The position numbers and the translations under genes were made by a program. Below are positions 39,001 to 54,000 of a stretch of 64,000 nt of DNA, in pieces; position 1 is the stretch's first letter; the number at the start of each line of letters is the position of its first letter. The notes under the pieces are model-generated. The model made no database searches and was not told the origin of the DNA. It saw only the letters and a program-made list of their open reading frames with translations. Source of the DNA: Flavobacterium orientale. GTDB lineage: Bacteria > Bacteroidota > Bacteroidia > Flavobacteriales > Flavobacteriaceae. The stretch covers positions 1 through 64,000 of the forward strand of contig NZ_BMFG01000006.1 in assembly GCF_014638005.1 (NCBI RefSeq). Direction: 5' to 3'.

Positions 39001-42000
39001 ATTGGTTAAAGAAGAACCCGGTTTTGCTGTTGATTTTCGTTTGAAACTAATCGGTAAAGTAAGTCAAGATGTATTGGATGCCTTAGCTGAATTTAAGTTA
39101 AGTAAGTTTGTAGATAATTTAGGTTACCTTTCACATGATGAAGCGGTTTTACATCAACGGAAATCACAAGTTTTATTATTGGTTGAAATTGATTCCGAAG
39201 CAACCCGATGCATTATTCCCGGTAAATTGTTTGAATATATGGTTTCAGAACGCCCCATAATCGCCATTGGACCAAAAGAATCTGACTTTGAAGCTATTCT
39301 AAAAGACACCAATACCGGTCAGTTTTTTCTTTATGATGAAAAATGGAAGTTGAAAGAAACACTTTTGGCTCATTATAAATTATATAAAGAGAATAATTTG
39401 AAAGTTTATCCGGTAGGTTTACAACAGTATAGCAGAAAAAATTTAACTGAAAAGTTGGTCAAAAATTGTCTGGCTAATCACTAACCACTATTCACTAGCA
39501 ATGGGCATCGTAGTTAATCAATCTATCAAAAACACTATCATCACCTTTATAGGTTTTGCTATAGGTGCGATTAATACGTTGTTTATGTACACCCATTTTT
39601 TGGGCGAAGATTACTATGGTTTGACTACGGTGTTACTTTCTTCAGCTAACATCTTGATGCCGCTGATGGCTTTTGGTATTCAAAACACATTGGTGAAATT
39701 CTATACAGCCTATGAAACTGATGCGGAAAAATCAAAATTCTTGAACTTAGTTTTGGTTTTACCTTTAGTAATTGTACTCCCTATTTTTTTGATTTTGGTA
39801 TTGTATTATTCTGAAATTGCTTCACAAGTTTCACAAGTCAACCCAATTATTTTTGATTACGTTTGGATAATTCCCGTCATTGGTTTGTTCATGGGGTATT
39901 TTGAGATTTTCTATGCATGGGTCAAAGTTCATTTGAAGTCGGTTTTTGGCAATTTTGTTAAAGAAGTGTTGCTTCGTGTTTTTATCAGTATTTTTCTTTT
40001 TTCAGTTTATTTTGACTGGATTACCAATATTCAATTTGTATACAGTTTAGTATTTATTTATTTTGCTATGATGCTTGTGATGGCAATTGTGGCATTTAAA
40101 GTTAGAAAACCACAATTTCATTTGAAATTCCCTAAAGAGAAGCGAGCTGTTTTGGTCTATTCCTCTTATATCATTTTTTCGTCAAGTATTGCGGTTTTGC
40201 TTTTGGATATTGATAAGTTTATGATAAGCCAATATATCCCAATTGATGAAGCAGCTTATTATTCGGTTGCTATATTTATTGCCTTAACGATTTCTGTACC
40301 TATGCGGGCGATGCATCAAATCACGCATCCGATTACCACCGATTTAATGGTGCGAAACAAACACGAAGAGTTGAATGATTTGTATAAAAAAACGGCTATC
40401 ACATTACAAGTAATTGGCGGTTTTATCATGTTAGGAATTCTAACCAACATTCATCAAGTTTATGCTTTACTGCCCGAAAAATATAGTGGTGGAGTAGCGG
40501 TAGTATTTTTGATTTCCTTTTCCAAATTCTTTGATTTGATGTTGGGAAATAATAATTCCATCATTTTTAATTCAAAATATTATCGAACCGTATTGTTTTT
40601 AGGTTTGTGTTTGGTAGGTTTAACCATTAGTTTGAACATCTATTTTATTCCAAATTTCGGAATTGAAGGAGCAGCCATCGCCACTTTGATATCAATTGGT
40701 TTATATAGTCTAGCAAAATTTTTGTTTGTGGTTTTGAAAATGAATTTGTTTCCTTTTACAAAAAAGACCCTCGTTTCGTTAGGAATTATTGCCTTGACTT
40801 TTGTTGTTTTTTATTTTTGGAATTTTTCTTTTCACCCTATTTTGAATATTCTTCTTAAATCAATACTACTAGCTGTTTTTTATTGGAGTTTGATTTATAA
40901 GTTGGCTATTTCAAATGATATAAATGGCGTGATTAAAAAGAGTTTAACAACCATAATTCCTTTTAAAAATACCTAATCCTTTTCTAAAAATCAGTTACAA
41001 TTATAAAAAGAGAAAGCCCTGCTACTTGGGGATTTCGCAGGACTTTCTTCAACCAAACTTAACCAACTTTTAACTAACTAACTCAATTTAAATTATTTAT
41101 TTTTTATTGTCTGCTAGCACTTTAGTTCCATCTGTTCTATAATAATAGTAACTATTGTCATTGTATGTATAACCATTGTGTGCTCCTTGAGAAGGACCGT
41201 AATAGGTAGTTGTTGCATAAGCCGTGTTTCCTCTTGTAAAGTTCACATGACCCACCATTCTGGTTACCATTCCTCTGTTATTATATGCAATTTGCATGCC
41301 ACCAATTTGTGTTAATCCAAAATTATTGTATCGCATATAAACAGTTCCAATTCGGTTTACTCTATTAAAACGGTCGTAGTTGATAAATGTATTTCCAACG
41401 CGTCTCACTCTTCCAAAACTATCATGTTCAATTCGCACACCATAGTTCATTGCTATTGGAGCATTACCTCGGGTTGTTGCTCCTCTTCGGTAATAAAATC
41501 CACCTTGACTATCATCAGGACGTGTATTGAAATCAAAATCACCATTTAAGAATACAAAAAATTCAATACCTCGTTCTACAAATACAATTGGTTCTGCGTC
41601 CATATAATGAACAGCTCCACCACGAGTTCTGTCAAATTCAGAAAAAGTAACTTTTTCTGCTGCTACAGCCAAACTTACAACCAGCAAGTTCATGGCTACT
41701 AAAAAGGTAATTTTTTTCATGACACATTCAATTTAATCATTTTTGCTTACTCTTGAGTTTTTCAGCTTTCACTAAGACTTGAATGAAATTCAGTTTCTTG
41801 ATTAGCTATTTTCAATTGCTGTGCCAAAACAAAATAATTGATTGTGAATGAGTTGTTAATGATAATTAACTAGTTGAAAATAAGTGGCTTATCTTTAATT
41901 TTGAACAATAAAAAGCGACTTCACTATTTTGAAGTTTTCATTTTAAGAAGAAAAATTAAGTTTCGGAAGCGATTACAATTTTTCTTTTAAATAAAATCCG

Positions 42001-45000
42001 GTAAGTGATTTTGAATTTTTAACGATGGTTTCCGGAGTGCCGAAAGCAATTAATTGTCCGCCATTTTCACCGCCTTCAGGACCTATATCAATGATGTAAT
42101 CGGCACATTTTATTAAATCCAAATTGTGCTCAATAACAATAATCGAATGGCCTTTGTCAAGCAAAGCATCAAAGGAAGCCAACAGTTTTTTGATATCATG
42201 AAAATGCAATCCGGTTGTGGGTTCGTCAAATATAAACAAGGCTTTGTCTTTGGTTGTCCCTTTAACTAAAAAGGTAGCCAATTTGATTCGTTGTGCTTCT
42301 CCACCGGAAAGGGTAGAAGAAGATTGTCCCAATTGTACATAGCCTAAACCAACATCTTGAAGTGGTTGTAGTTTTTGCGTAATTTTTGTTTGCTGGTGCG
42401 ATTTAAAAAAGTCCAAAGCGTCATCAATGGTCATTTTTAAAATGTCATCTATGTTTTTATTTTCAAAAGTAACTTCCAGAATCTCCTTTTTGAAACGTTT
42501 TCCGCCACAAGTGTCACATTCCAAATGAACATCGGCCATAAATTGCATTTCAATGGTCACTTCACCATCGCCTTTGCAGGTTTCACAACGACCACCATCA
42601 ACATTGAACGAAAAATGTTTGGGCAAATACCCTCTTATTTTGGATAACTTTTGTTTGGTAAATAAATCTCGAATGTCGTCATACGCCTTGATATAAGTCA
42701 CCGGATTTGAACGCGAACTTCTACCAATTGGGTTTTGATCTACAAACTCAATGTGTTTGATATGAGAATAATTGCCTCGAATTTCAGTAAACTGACCAGC
42801 TTTATCGGAAACACCTTCCAGCTTTTTTTGTAATGCCGGATACACAATTTTTTTTACTAAAGTACTTTTTCCACTACCTGAAACGCCTGTAATTACCGTC
42901 AAACAATCTAAAGGGAAAGTGACATCAATGTTTTTTAAATTATTTTCACGAGCTCCGATAATTTCAATGTAATTTTTAAAAGGTCTACGTTTTTTGGGAA
43001 CCGCAATTGCCAATTCGCCACTAAGGTATTTTCCTGTCAAAGCATCTGATTGCAGTATCTCAGCAAAGGTGCCTTCTGCCACCAGGTTTCCGCCATTACT
43101 TCCGGCTTCGGGACCTATGTCAAAAATTCTATCGGCGGCTTTCATGATATCTTCATCGTGTTCGACAACAATCACTGTATTTCCTAAATTTCGTAAATTT
43201 TTTAATACCGCAATGAGGCGTTCCGTATCTTTTGGATGCAATCCAATACTTGGTTCGTCCAAAATATACATGGAACCCACTAAACTGCTTCCCAATGAAG
43301 TAGCTAAATTTATTCGTTGTGATTCGCCTCCTGAAAGTGAATTGGAATTTCTATTTAAAGTTAAATAACTTAATCCAACATCTGCCAGAAACTGTAAGCG
43401 ATTATTGATTTCAATCAACAAACGTTTGGCTACCTTTTGATCATGTTCAGAAATCTCTAATTCGGAAAAAAAGTGAATTAAATTTTTGATGGGTAAATCA
43501 ACCAATTCTGAGATGGTTTTACCGCCTACTTTAATAGCATTGGTTTCCACTCGTAATCGCTTTCCTTTGCAAGTTTTGCATTTAGTCTTTCCTCGATATC
43601 GAGAAAGCATTACACGATTTTGAATCTTATAATTTTTTTCTTCCAGTTCACGAAAAAACTCATGCAGTCCTGTAAAATAGGAATTGCCATTCCAAACAAG
43701 ATTTTTTTGTTCTTCCGTTAATTCAAAATAAGGCTTGTGAATAGGAAAATCAAATTTGTAAGCTGAATTTACCAACATATCCCGATACCAACCCATACTA
43801 TCACCTCGCCAAGGATAAACTGCATTTTCAAAAATGGATAAAGCGGTATTCGGAATCACCAATTCTTCATCAATACCAATTATATTGCCATAACCTTCGC
43901 AAGTGGGACAAGCTCCATAGGGATTATTAAAACTAAACAAATGAATGTTAGGTTCTAAAAAAGTCATGCCATCCAATTCAAAATTAGTACTGAATTCAAA
44001 ACGAGTTTTCGCCTCATGCTGTTGCAGGTAACAAACGCCTTTACCTTCATAAAAAGCGGTTTGAACAGCATCAGCCAAACGATTAAAAAAAGCTTCATCG
44101 TCTTTAATTACCAATCGGTCAATAATGAGAAAAATGGATTTATTGTCTAAAGAATGTTGTTCAATTTCATCCAATCGAACTACAGTATCATCCATCAGAA
44201 TTCGTGCAAAACCCTGTTGCAATAACACTTTTAATTTGTCTTCAAGTTGTCTTCCTGATTCCAAATGAATAGGAGCCAAAAGCAACCACCTACTTTCCGA
44301 TTCAAAAGTCTTAATGGTATTGATGACATCTGAAACAGTATGTTTTTTTACTTCATTGCCTGAAACCGGCGAATAGGTTTTTCCGATTCGGGCAAAAAGC
44401 AATTTTAGATAATCATAAATCTCGGTGGAAGTTCCAACAGTTGAACGAGCATTTGTGGTATTTACTTTTTGTTCAATAGCTACAGCAGGAGCAATTCCTT
44501 TGATGTAGTCTACTTTAGGTTTGTCTAATCTTCCTAAAAACTGACGTGCATAGGAGGAAAGGCTTTCGACATAGCGGCGTTGTCCTTCAGCATATAATGT
44601 GTCAAATGCTAAACTTGATTTTCCGGAACCCGATAAACCGGTGATAACCACAAACTGATTTCGGGGAATCGCAATGTCTAAATTTTTCAGATTATGCAAT
44701 CCTGCTCCTTTAATTAGGATGTATTTTTTTGGTTCGAGTGCAAGAAATTCTTTTGTTGTCATAGCAATAGGCAAAGAAATGCAAAGATATAAATTGTGAA
44801 GCAATATTTTGAACAAGCTTGAACTTGTTTTTTATGCCTAAAAAGGAGGCTAAATTTATTTTTTATTACGGTTTTCCGCAAATATTGTGTAGTAATGTGT
44901 TAAAAATTGAAATTTTGTTTGACATTTCCATATTTTTTATGTTACATTTGAAGTGTCATTAAATATTAAACAATAATTGCCTATAGCAAAGAACTACTTT

Positions 45001-48000
45001 TTAGAAAATATTGGTCCCTAACAAAATTAAAAAGAGTAGAATTATGGCTATTGTTACCACCCCAGACGCGATTTTAGTGAAGAACTATGTTTCAGGAGAT
45101 GAAGCATCCCTTTCTTTACTAATAGAAAGACATCAATCAAAAATTTACGGTTTTATCTATTCAAAGATATCTGACAGAGATGTATCCGATGATATTTTTC
45201 AAGATACTTTTATTAAAGTTATTAAAACTTTAAAATCAAACTCGTATAATGAAGAAGGTAAGTTTCTACCCTGGGTGATGCGTATTGCTCATAATTTAGT
45301 GGTAGATCATTACAGAAGAAACAAAAAAATGCCCATGTTTAGAGAAACTGAGGAATTTTCAATTTTTTCTATTATGACTGATAATTCACAAACCATCGAA
45401 AATCAATTGATAACGGAACAAGTTGAAAATGATTTGAAGCGATTAATTGAAGAATTACCCGATGATCAAAAGCAAGTATTGGTTATGAGAATGTATCAAG
45501 ATTTAAGCTTTAAAGAAATTGCAGATTTAACCGGTGTCAGTATTAATACGGCTTTAGGAAGAATGCGATATGCTTTGATGAATTTGCGAAAAGTTATTGA
45601 TAAAAATAATATTATTTTAACCAATTAAAATACTAAAGATAAAAGTTCTCCGTTATAAAATTAATTAACAGTTATAATTTATATGGGGAAACTTTACACT
45701 AAGAAACAATTAGCGGCTCCAAAGATGTTACCTAAAAAAGAAACTATAAGTTTTTTACTCAACTATTCAAAAGCGTTGCGTATGATTAAAGTAGGAAACA
45801 TGACTTTCGAAACTATCGCTAATTAAGGAAACATCCCGATTAACTTATCGGGATGTTTTTTTTTCAAATTCTTTCAAAATTTCTTTTCTACCAATTGCTT
45901 TGGTAATAATGTCTCTTTCAATATCCCAACCTCGTGCCGGTGAATATTCTCTTCCATACCAAATAATTTGGAGGTGTAAATCATTCCATAATTCTCTTGG
46001 AAAAATAGCTTTGGCATCTTTTTCGGTTTGTACTACATTTTTTCCATTTGATAAATTCCAGCGGTACATCAATCGGTGAATGTGCGTATCTACCGGAAAA
46101 GCAGGAACACCAAAGGCTTGACTCATCACCACGCTAGCTGTTTTGTGACCAACGGCAGGCAGCGATTCAAGTGCTTCAAAACTTTGGGGTACTTTACCTT
46201 CATATTTATCAATTAAAATGTGAGATAAGCCATAAATCCCTTTTGATTTCATGGGAGATAGTCCGCATGGTTTTATAATTTCTTTAATTTCTTCTACAGA
46301 CATTTTTATCATGTCATACGGATTATCAGCTTTTTCAAATAGAATAGGAGTGATTTGATTTACTCTCACATCCGTGCACTGTGCTGAAAGTAAAACGGCA
46401 ATTAATAAGGTATACGGATCTTTGTGGTCTAATGGAATAGGAATTTCAGGATATAAGTCATTTAACGTATTTATAACAAATGTTGCACGCTCTTTCTTGG
46501 TCATTTTTGTAATTTTATAAAAGTAAAAATACAATAATTCACCAAATTAAAATCAAAATAGTTATGACCCATTTAAATGTAGGAGATAAAGCACCATCTT
46601 TTATTGGTAAGGACCAAGAAGGCAAAACTCATCAACTGGCTGATTATGCCGGAAAAAAGTTAGTTATCTTTTTTTATCCAAAAGCAAATACGCCGGGATG
46701 TACTGCAGAAGCGTGTGACCTAAGAGATAATTATGAACGTTTTCAAGCGAACAACTATGCTTTGTTGGGAGTTAGTGCTGATAATGCCAAAGCTCAATCT
46801 AATTTTAAAAACAAATATGAATTCCCGTTTCCCTTGTTGGCTGACGAGGATAAATCAGTGATTCATGCATTTGGTGTTTGGGGACCTAAAAAATTCATGG
46901 GAAAAGAATATGACGGCATTCACCGAACTACTTTTGTTATTGACGAAAATGGACTCATTACGAATATCATTTCGGAAGTGAAAACTAAGGCCCACGCTAA
47001 TCAAATATTGGGATAAAAAAAACCGAGTAGTTTATTTGCTACTCGGTTTTTTTATTAATTCTTCTCTTCTAATTCTTTCTTTTCAGAAAAGCCGAAGAGC
47101 TTATCTCTTTTAATCAATTCGGCAATACCCTTTGGTAGCATAGCTTCCCAACCCGGAATGTCTTTGGTTATCATTTTCAATACCTGACGGGAATAAATTT
47201 CTAAGTTATCGGTATTGAAGTTTTCGATGTCAAGCACTTTTCCATTGAATTTGAAGAATTTGTATAATTCTTTCATTCTAGGATGTACTTTTAAGTTTTC
47301 TGAATTGATAACCATTTTGTTTTCATCTTTCATCGGATATAAGAATACTTTCAAATCACGATAGAATAATTTACCGAATGCTTCTAATATTCCGCCACTT
47401 AAATGACGGTAATATTTTTCGTCAAAAATATCGATAAGGTTATTTACTCCAATGGCTAATCCCATACGTGCTTTCGTATAACTAGAGAAATATTCAACTA
47501 CTCTATAGTATTCCTGGAAGTTAGAAATCATCACATATTGTCCTAATGAACAGAGTAATTCGGCTCTGTCCATAAAATCACGCTCGTCAATTTCTCCCTC
47601 TGAACGAAGGTTGGAAAGTGTAATTTCAAAAATAACCAAGGTGTTATCAGGATCTACTTTTGACTCCTCCAAAAACATTTCAAGCGATTTCTCATACATG
47701 TCCATGTTTACTTTGGTAACGGGTCTGAAACTGCCACGTAATGTCAAAATATTTTTCTTGTAAAGAATAGCAGCCGGTAATATATTATTTCCATCAGGTC
47801 CAAACATTACCGCATCGGTCATTCCGTTTTTAACCAATTGTAAACTCATTAATCGGTTGTCAACATTAGCAAATCTTGGGCCTGAGAAGTTAATTGTATC
47901 AATTTCTATTTGGTCTTTATCCAAATGGTCATATAAATAACGCAATAATTTTTTTGGATCGTTGTATTTATAAAAACCGCCATAAATTAGATTAACACCT

Positions 48001-51000
48001 AAAATACCTAAAGTTTCTTGTTGCAAACGGGCATCGTTTTCTTTGAATCGAATGTGAAGAATGATTTCATTGTAGTCTTCGTCAGGTTCAATTTGGTATT
48101 TAACACCCACCCATCCGTGACCTTTAAATTGTTTTGCAAAATCAATTGTCGCTACTGTATTGGCATAACTGAAAAACATTTTGTTGGGATGTTTCACACG
48201 ATCCAAACGTTCTTCAATTAAGCGAACTTCATGCGACAGCATTTTTTTTAGACGACTTTCGGTTACATAACGTCCGTCTTCTTCGGTTCCATAAATGGCA
48301 TCACTAAAATCTTTATCATAAGCTGACATTGCTTTTGCAATAGTTCCGGAAGAACCTCCGGCTCTGAAAAAGTGACGAACAGTTTCCTGACCGGCACCAA
48401 TTTCAGCAAAAGTGCCATATATATTTTCGTTTAAATTGATTCGCAAAGCTTTATCCTTCAACGAAGGAATTTGTTCGATGGCTTTATCGCCTTTCAATTT
48501 GATTTCCGTAGCTATTCTCTCCATGATTTCATTTGTATTGCTATGCAAAGTTAACAATTATCATGCCTTTTTAAAAGTTAATTTGTGCTATTTTTGTGTA
48601 AAATTTTACATTTTGGAGGTTTATTTTTTAGGCACAGGTACATCTCAAGGTATTCCGGTTATCGGAAGCAATCATTCTGTATGTAAAAGCACAGATTTGA
48701 AGGACAAACGCCTTCGTGTTTCTATTTGGATACGATGGGAGGACCATTCCTATGTGATTGATTGTGGACCTGATTTCAGGCAACAAATGTTGACTTCCGG
48801 TTGCACGCAGTTGGACGGAATTTTATTTACACACGAACATGCCGATCACACCGCAGGATTAGATGATATTCGTCCGTTTTTCTTCAGACAAGGCGATATT
48901 CCGATTTATGGACATCAACGGGTGATTGCCAATTTACAAAAGCGATTTGATTACATTTTTGAATTGGAGAATAAATATCCCGGAGCTCCTTCTGTTACTG
49001 TCAATTTTGTTGCGAATAACATACCTTTTGCCTTGGGTAACAAATCGGTTATTCCCATAAATGTAATGCACGGAACATTACAGGTTTTTGGTTATAGAAT
49101 TGATGATTTTGCCTATTTAACCGATGTTAAAACTATTGAACAAGAGGAAGCCGCAAAATTAAAAAACTTGAAAGTATTGGTTGTGAATACCTTGCGAAAA
49201 GAACCCCACGAAACACACTTTAATTTACAAGAGGCTTTGGATTTCATTGCTTTATTAAAACCCGAAAAAGCCTACCTGACTCATATTAGTCATTTGTTAG
49301 GTTTTCACGAAGAAGTGCAAAAAACATTACCAAAAAATGTATTTTTGGCCTATGATACTTTAGAAATTACTATTTAACTTATTTTATAAATTATGAAAAA
49401 ATCACTTTCGTTGTACTTATTAATTGTTTCTGTTTTGTTTACCTTATTTACTTATATGTATTACAGCAAGCAAGTCAAATTTGAAAAAGAACGATTAGAG
49501 ACCTATAAAATAAAAGCTAAAGACTCCATTTTTCAGCTTAAAACGCAAGTAATGGAAGCCAATTATTTTTCGTTGGAATACAATGAAAGTGCTCAAAATT
49601 ATTTAGAAAATTATGATGTAAACAAACTTATTCCCATCATAACAGAAAGTTTGCTGAATTATAATGACTCAAAAGAAGGCAACGAATTTACAGGTCAAGA
49701 TAAAATTGGTGAACAAAAATTTATTATCAATAAAATAAAAGTACTCAACCACAGATGGATTATTGCCGAATATAGCGACGGTACTTACTGGGGTGAAGTG
49801 TTGTTGCAGTATTTTATTGAAGAAGATGATTCCATTACCTTCAAAATTTTACAAACATTTATTTATCCTAAGAACTAATTTAGTATTTTTATAGTTGGTA
49901 ATTTAAATCCAATGAAAAACAATTTAGTGTTCGTTTTCGTTTTTGTAGTGTTCTTTTCTTGTAAGGATACTGATGTTGTTGTTGTAGCAGATGATTCAGA
50001 AGAAAAAGAAATTGAAAACATCATTGTTGGTGCCAATACCGATAGCGAGGGTTGTTTAACCACTGCCGGTTATACTTGGTCGAAATTGAAAAAAGATTGT
50101 GTTCGCTTGTTTAATAGTGCTATTCGACTTTATCCCAAAACAAATCCTGAAACGCAAGACGCACTTTTAATAAGCTATATAATTTTAAGTGATGATGGTA
50201 TGGAGGCTGAATTGTTTATTCCCAACCATGACCAATCTTTAGTTTTAATCCGAACAAATGAAGGTTTGCCTTATATTTTTAATGATTATGAACTCACTGC
50301 ATTTGAAGGATTCACATTACGCCAAAATGGGGAAGTCATTTATTTGGGTGATGGTGAAATTGGCCCAAAATTTACCGGAAAAGATAAGAACGACGACTAA
50401 TTCTCAAGCAACCATTTTCTGAAATCATAGAAGTTTTGTGGTGAAACACCATGACCAATAGGGTATTCTTTAAAGGTAACTTCCATTCCAAAAGGTTTCA
50501 AAGCTTCCGGAGTTTTTCTTGCCCATTCCACCGGAATAACTTGATCAACTGTTCCATGCGAAGCAAAAATTGCTAGTTTTGAAAAGTCCTTTTTTTCAAA
50601 TCCTTCAACAGCCATATCTACATTTAAATAACCGCTCAACGCAATTACTCGTTTTATTTTTTCGGGATAGGATAAAGCGATGGCATAGCTTAAAATGGCT
50701 CCTTGACTAAATCCCACTAATGAAATTTCGGTTGCATCAATCGGATATTTGTTCTTCATTTCATCTATAAAATCAACAATCAAATCTCTGGATTGACGGG
50801 CTTGATTTAAATCGGAAAACTTATTTTCATCGGCATCAAAATTGATAGCATACCACGCATAACTACCGTATTGCATGTCATGCGGAGCTTGAGCAGCAAT
50901 TACATAATAGTTATCGGGAAGCTCAGAAGCAAAAGAAAACAAATCTTCTTTGTTGCTACCATAGCCGTGTAATAAAAGTAACATCGGGTTTTTTTCAAGA

Positions 51001-54000
51001 ACTACTTTAGGAGGTCGTACTAGGTATTCTAAAGGCATAATTATAAGTTTTTAAAGAGGCTTTGATACAATCCACCAACTAAAGGCACCACTTTTTGATC
51101 ACCATTTAGGGCACTTAAAAAGCCGTAAATCCACAGAATAAAAAAGAAAATATAAAAGGCAGAGGAAACCATCCAACTGTCAAAATAGCCAATAGGATAA
51201 CCTAAAGCAAAGAACGTTAAAAAGATGCCCAAAGCTTGACGGATATGAAAACTCGCAAAATGACTTTTGTTTTCACTGTTCATAAAAATGGCGATAACCG
51301 TTCCAATTAATGTTAAATAAGCAACTATTGCAGTTGATTTTGTATTTGAATCCGACATAATTTAGTTTATTTTTAAAATTCCTTTGTTGTAAACACCATA
51401 GACTTTTCCTTTCATTTGCTCACCTAAGAAAGCGGTGTTTTTTGATTTGGATAGTATGGCTTCTTTAGAAAATGTCCATTCTCCTTTTGGGTTGAACAAG
51501 GTTATGTTTGCTTTTTCTCCTTCGTTTAAAGACGGTTTCTCAAAACCAAACAAATTGCTTCCGGCTGTAAGTTTCGCAATTATGATTTCCAATGGCAAGA
51601 CATTTTGCAAAGCTCCAAAAGCACTTTCTAATCCGATGGTGCCGTTTTTAGCTAGGTCAAATTCCATTTTTTTATGTTCGATATCGATAGGATTATGATC
51701 CGAAGTAATGCAGTCGATTGTGCCGTCAAGTACTCCGGCAAGCAAGGCTTTTCTATTGACATCATCGCGAAGTGGTGGTGTAACTTTATAGCGAGTGTCA
51801 AATTCTTCTAATTTTTCATCAGTTAAAACCAGGTGATGCACGGCAACACTACAAGTTACTTGCAAACCTTTAGCTTTGGCTTCTTTGATTAAAGCAACGG
51901 ATTGTGCTGTTGAAATTGTAGGAATGTGTAATTTACCTCCGGTGTATTCCAACAAGTATAAATTTCGGACAATGATGAGTTCTTCCGCTAGGGTTGGAAT
52001 GCCTTTTAATCCCAATCGTGTGGAGACAATTCCTTCGTGAACCACACCGCTTCCTTTTATTTTTTCATCTTGACTAAAAGCGATAATCAAACCGTTGAAG
52101 TCCCGAGCATATTGCAAACCAATTTTTAAAAGATTCGCATTAGCAAGTGATTTGTTGTAATCACCAAAGGCAATGGCTCCGGCATTTTTCATATCAAACA
52201 TTTCAGCAAGATCAGTGCCCTCCGAGTTTTTGGTGAAAGCTCCAATTGGGAATAACTCCGTGACCTGTTGATTGGCTTTTTCTTTTACAAATTTTATTTG
52301 CGATTGATTGTCTAAAACAGGGGAGGTGTTGGGTTGCAAAGCTATTCCCGTGAAACCGCTTTTAGCCGCTACCTGCAATCCGTTGGCAATGGTCTCGCGG
52401 TCTTCATAGCCCGGTTCGCCAAAAGATACTGAAGTGTCAAACCAGCCTTGTGAAACATGAAGGTTGTCTAATTTTATTTCTTCAAAAGAGGCTTTTGTGG
52501 CGAGGTTTTTCCCAATTTGTTTTAGGATTCCGTTTTCAATTTCAAGGTCAACCACTTGGTTGTGAAACGAACTTTTTGGGTCAATGATTTTTGCTTCTCG
52601 AATGATTAGATTCATTTGACAAATTTTTGAATTAGAATTTCCAGTACGATGAATAGTAATGCAAACAACACAAACCATTTCCAGATTTGTTGGTCGGTTC
52701 TATCTGTTTGAAGGGTGTCAAAAACAGAAGCAAGGTTGGTTGCTACATTTTCATCTTTCAAAAGCGTACTATTGTTTTCAAACAGATTACTTTCTTGTCT
52801 ATCAAAATTAAGACTTATATTTTTAATGGGCGTTTCTTTTTTCAAGATACTATAATTACCTGCATCAAGCGGTAGGTTGGTTAGGGCAATTTTTACTTTG
52901 TTGTTTACAATTTGTTGGATGGGAATGAAGCTTTGCTCACCATCGGCGATTGAAATGATGTCGTCTTTTTCTAAAGCAGCATCGATGAAGAAAACATTTG
53001 AGTTGCCGATTGTTAGTGCTACCACTCCGGTTAGCAAACTATTTTGTGCCATGTTGTAAAAAGTAGGCACAATGATAGGCGAATTTTGAAAGTTGGAATT
53101 CTCCTTATTAATAGCACCTGAAAAAACATATACTTTTCCAAATCCGTTTTGAAAACCAGTCAAAAAGGCGGATTGGTCTTGATAACTCAAGATAGGAGGA
53201 TATTGAGAGTTTACAGGAAAGTTTGATTTGGTGCCGGGATATTGAAAGTTATCGGTTTTCTTTTCAAAAACGCTGTTGAATAGTGGATGTGAAAAGGAAA
53301 TCTTGGTGATTAATTTTTCATTGCTTTCTAAATTCCCAAAAGAAACCGCTCCCAAAGTTCTGATGACTTGGGTCAAGGCTTGCGGATTTGTTTTGTTGGA
53401 TGGAATCACAATTAGATTACCGCCTTTTCCAACAAAAGATTTGAGGGTGATTTGTAACGCATTCGGAATTTCCTCCAGTTCATTTAAAATGACGGTTTCT
53501 TGTTTTTCCAGTTGGTTGTAATCTAAAGCGGCTAACTCGTAATTACTGTAATTGAATTCATCGGGGGTGTAAATGCGGGTTAGGAAATTACTTTTGACGG
53601 TAGTTCCGATGCTGATTACGTTTAGTTTTTCGGGTTTGGTTATGCTGAAATAATAGGTGTTGTCATACGTTAAGCCGTTGTCTTCGATGGATACATACCC
53701 GTGGAAATCTTCTTTGGGAATGGTGAAGAGCAAATTCTTTTGTTTGGTATCAAACGTAGTGAGTGTTTTGGCAATCAGGTTAGATTTGTTGTATAAAGCA
53801 ACCGGAAGTTCTACATCCGTTTTGCCGTGTGCAGTGAGGGTAACGTTTATTTCATAAAAGTTGTCTAACGTTTGTTGAATGAAAACGCTGTCGATGCTTA
53901 CGTTGTTTTTTTGTTCGGATTTTGGGATCACATAAAAGGTATTCCACGTACTGTCCGGTTTTTTTATGGCGGTTTGGCTTAAACCTATGGCATCGGTTAT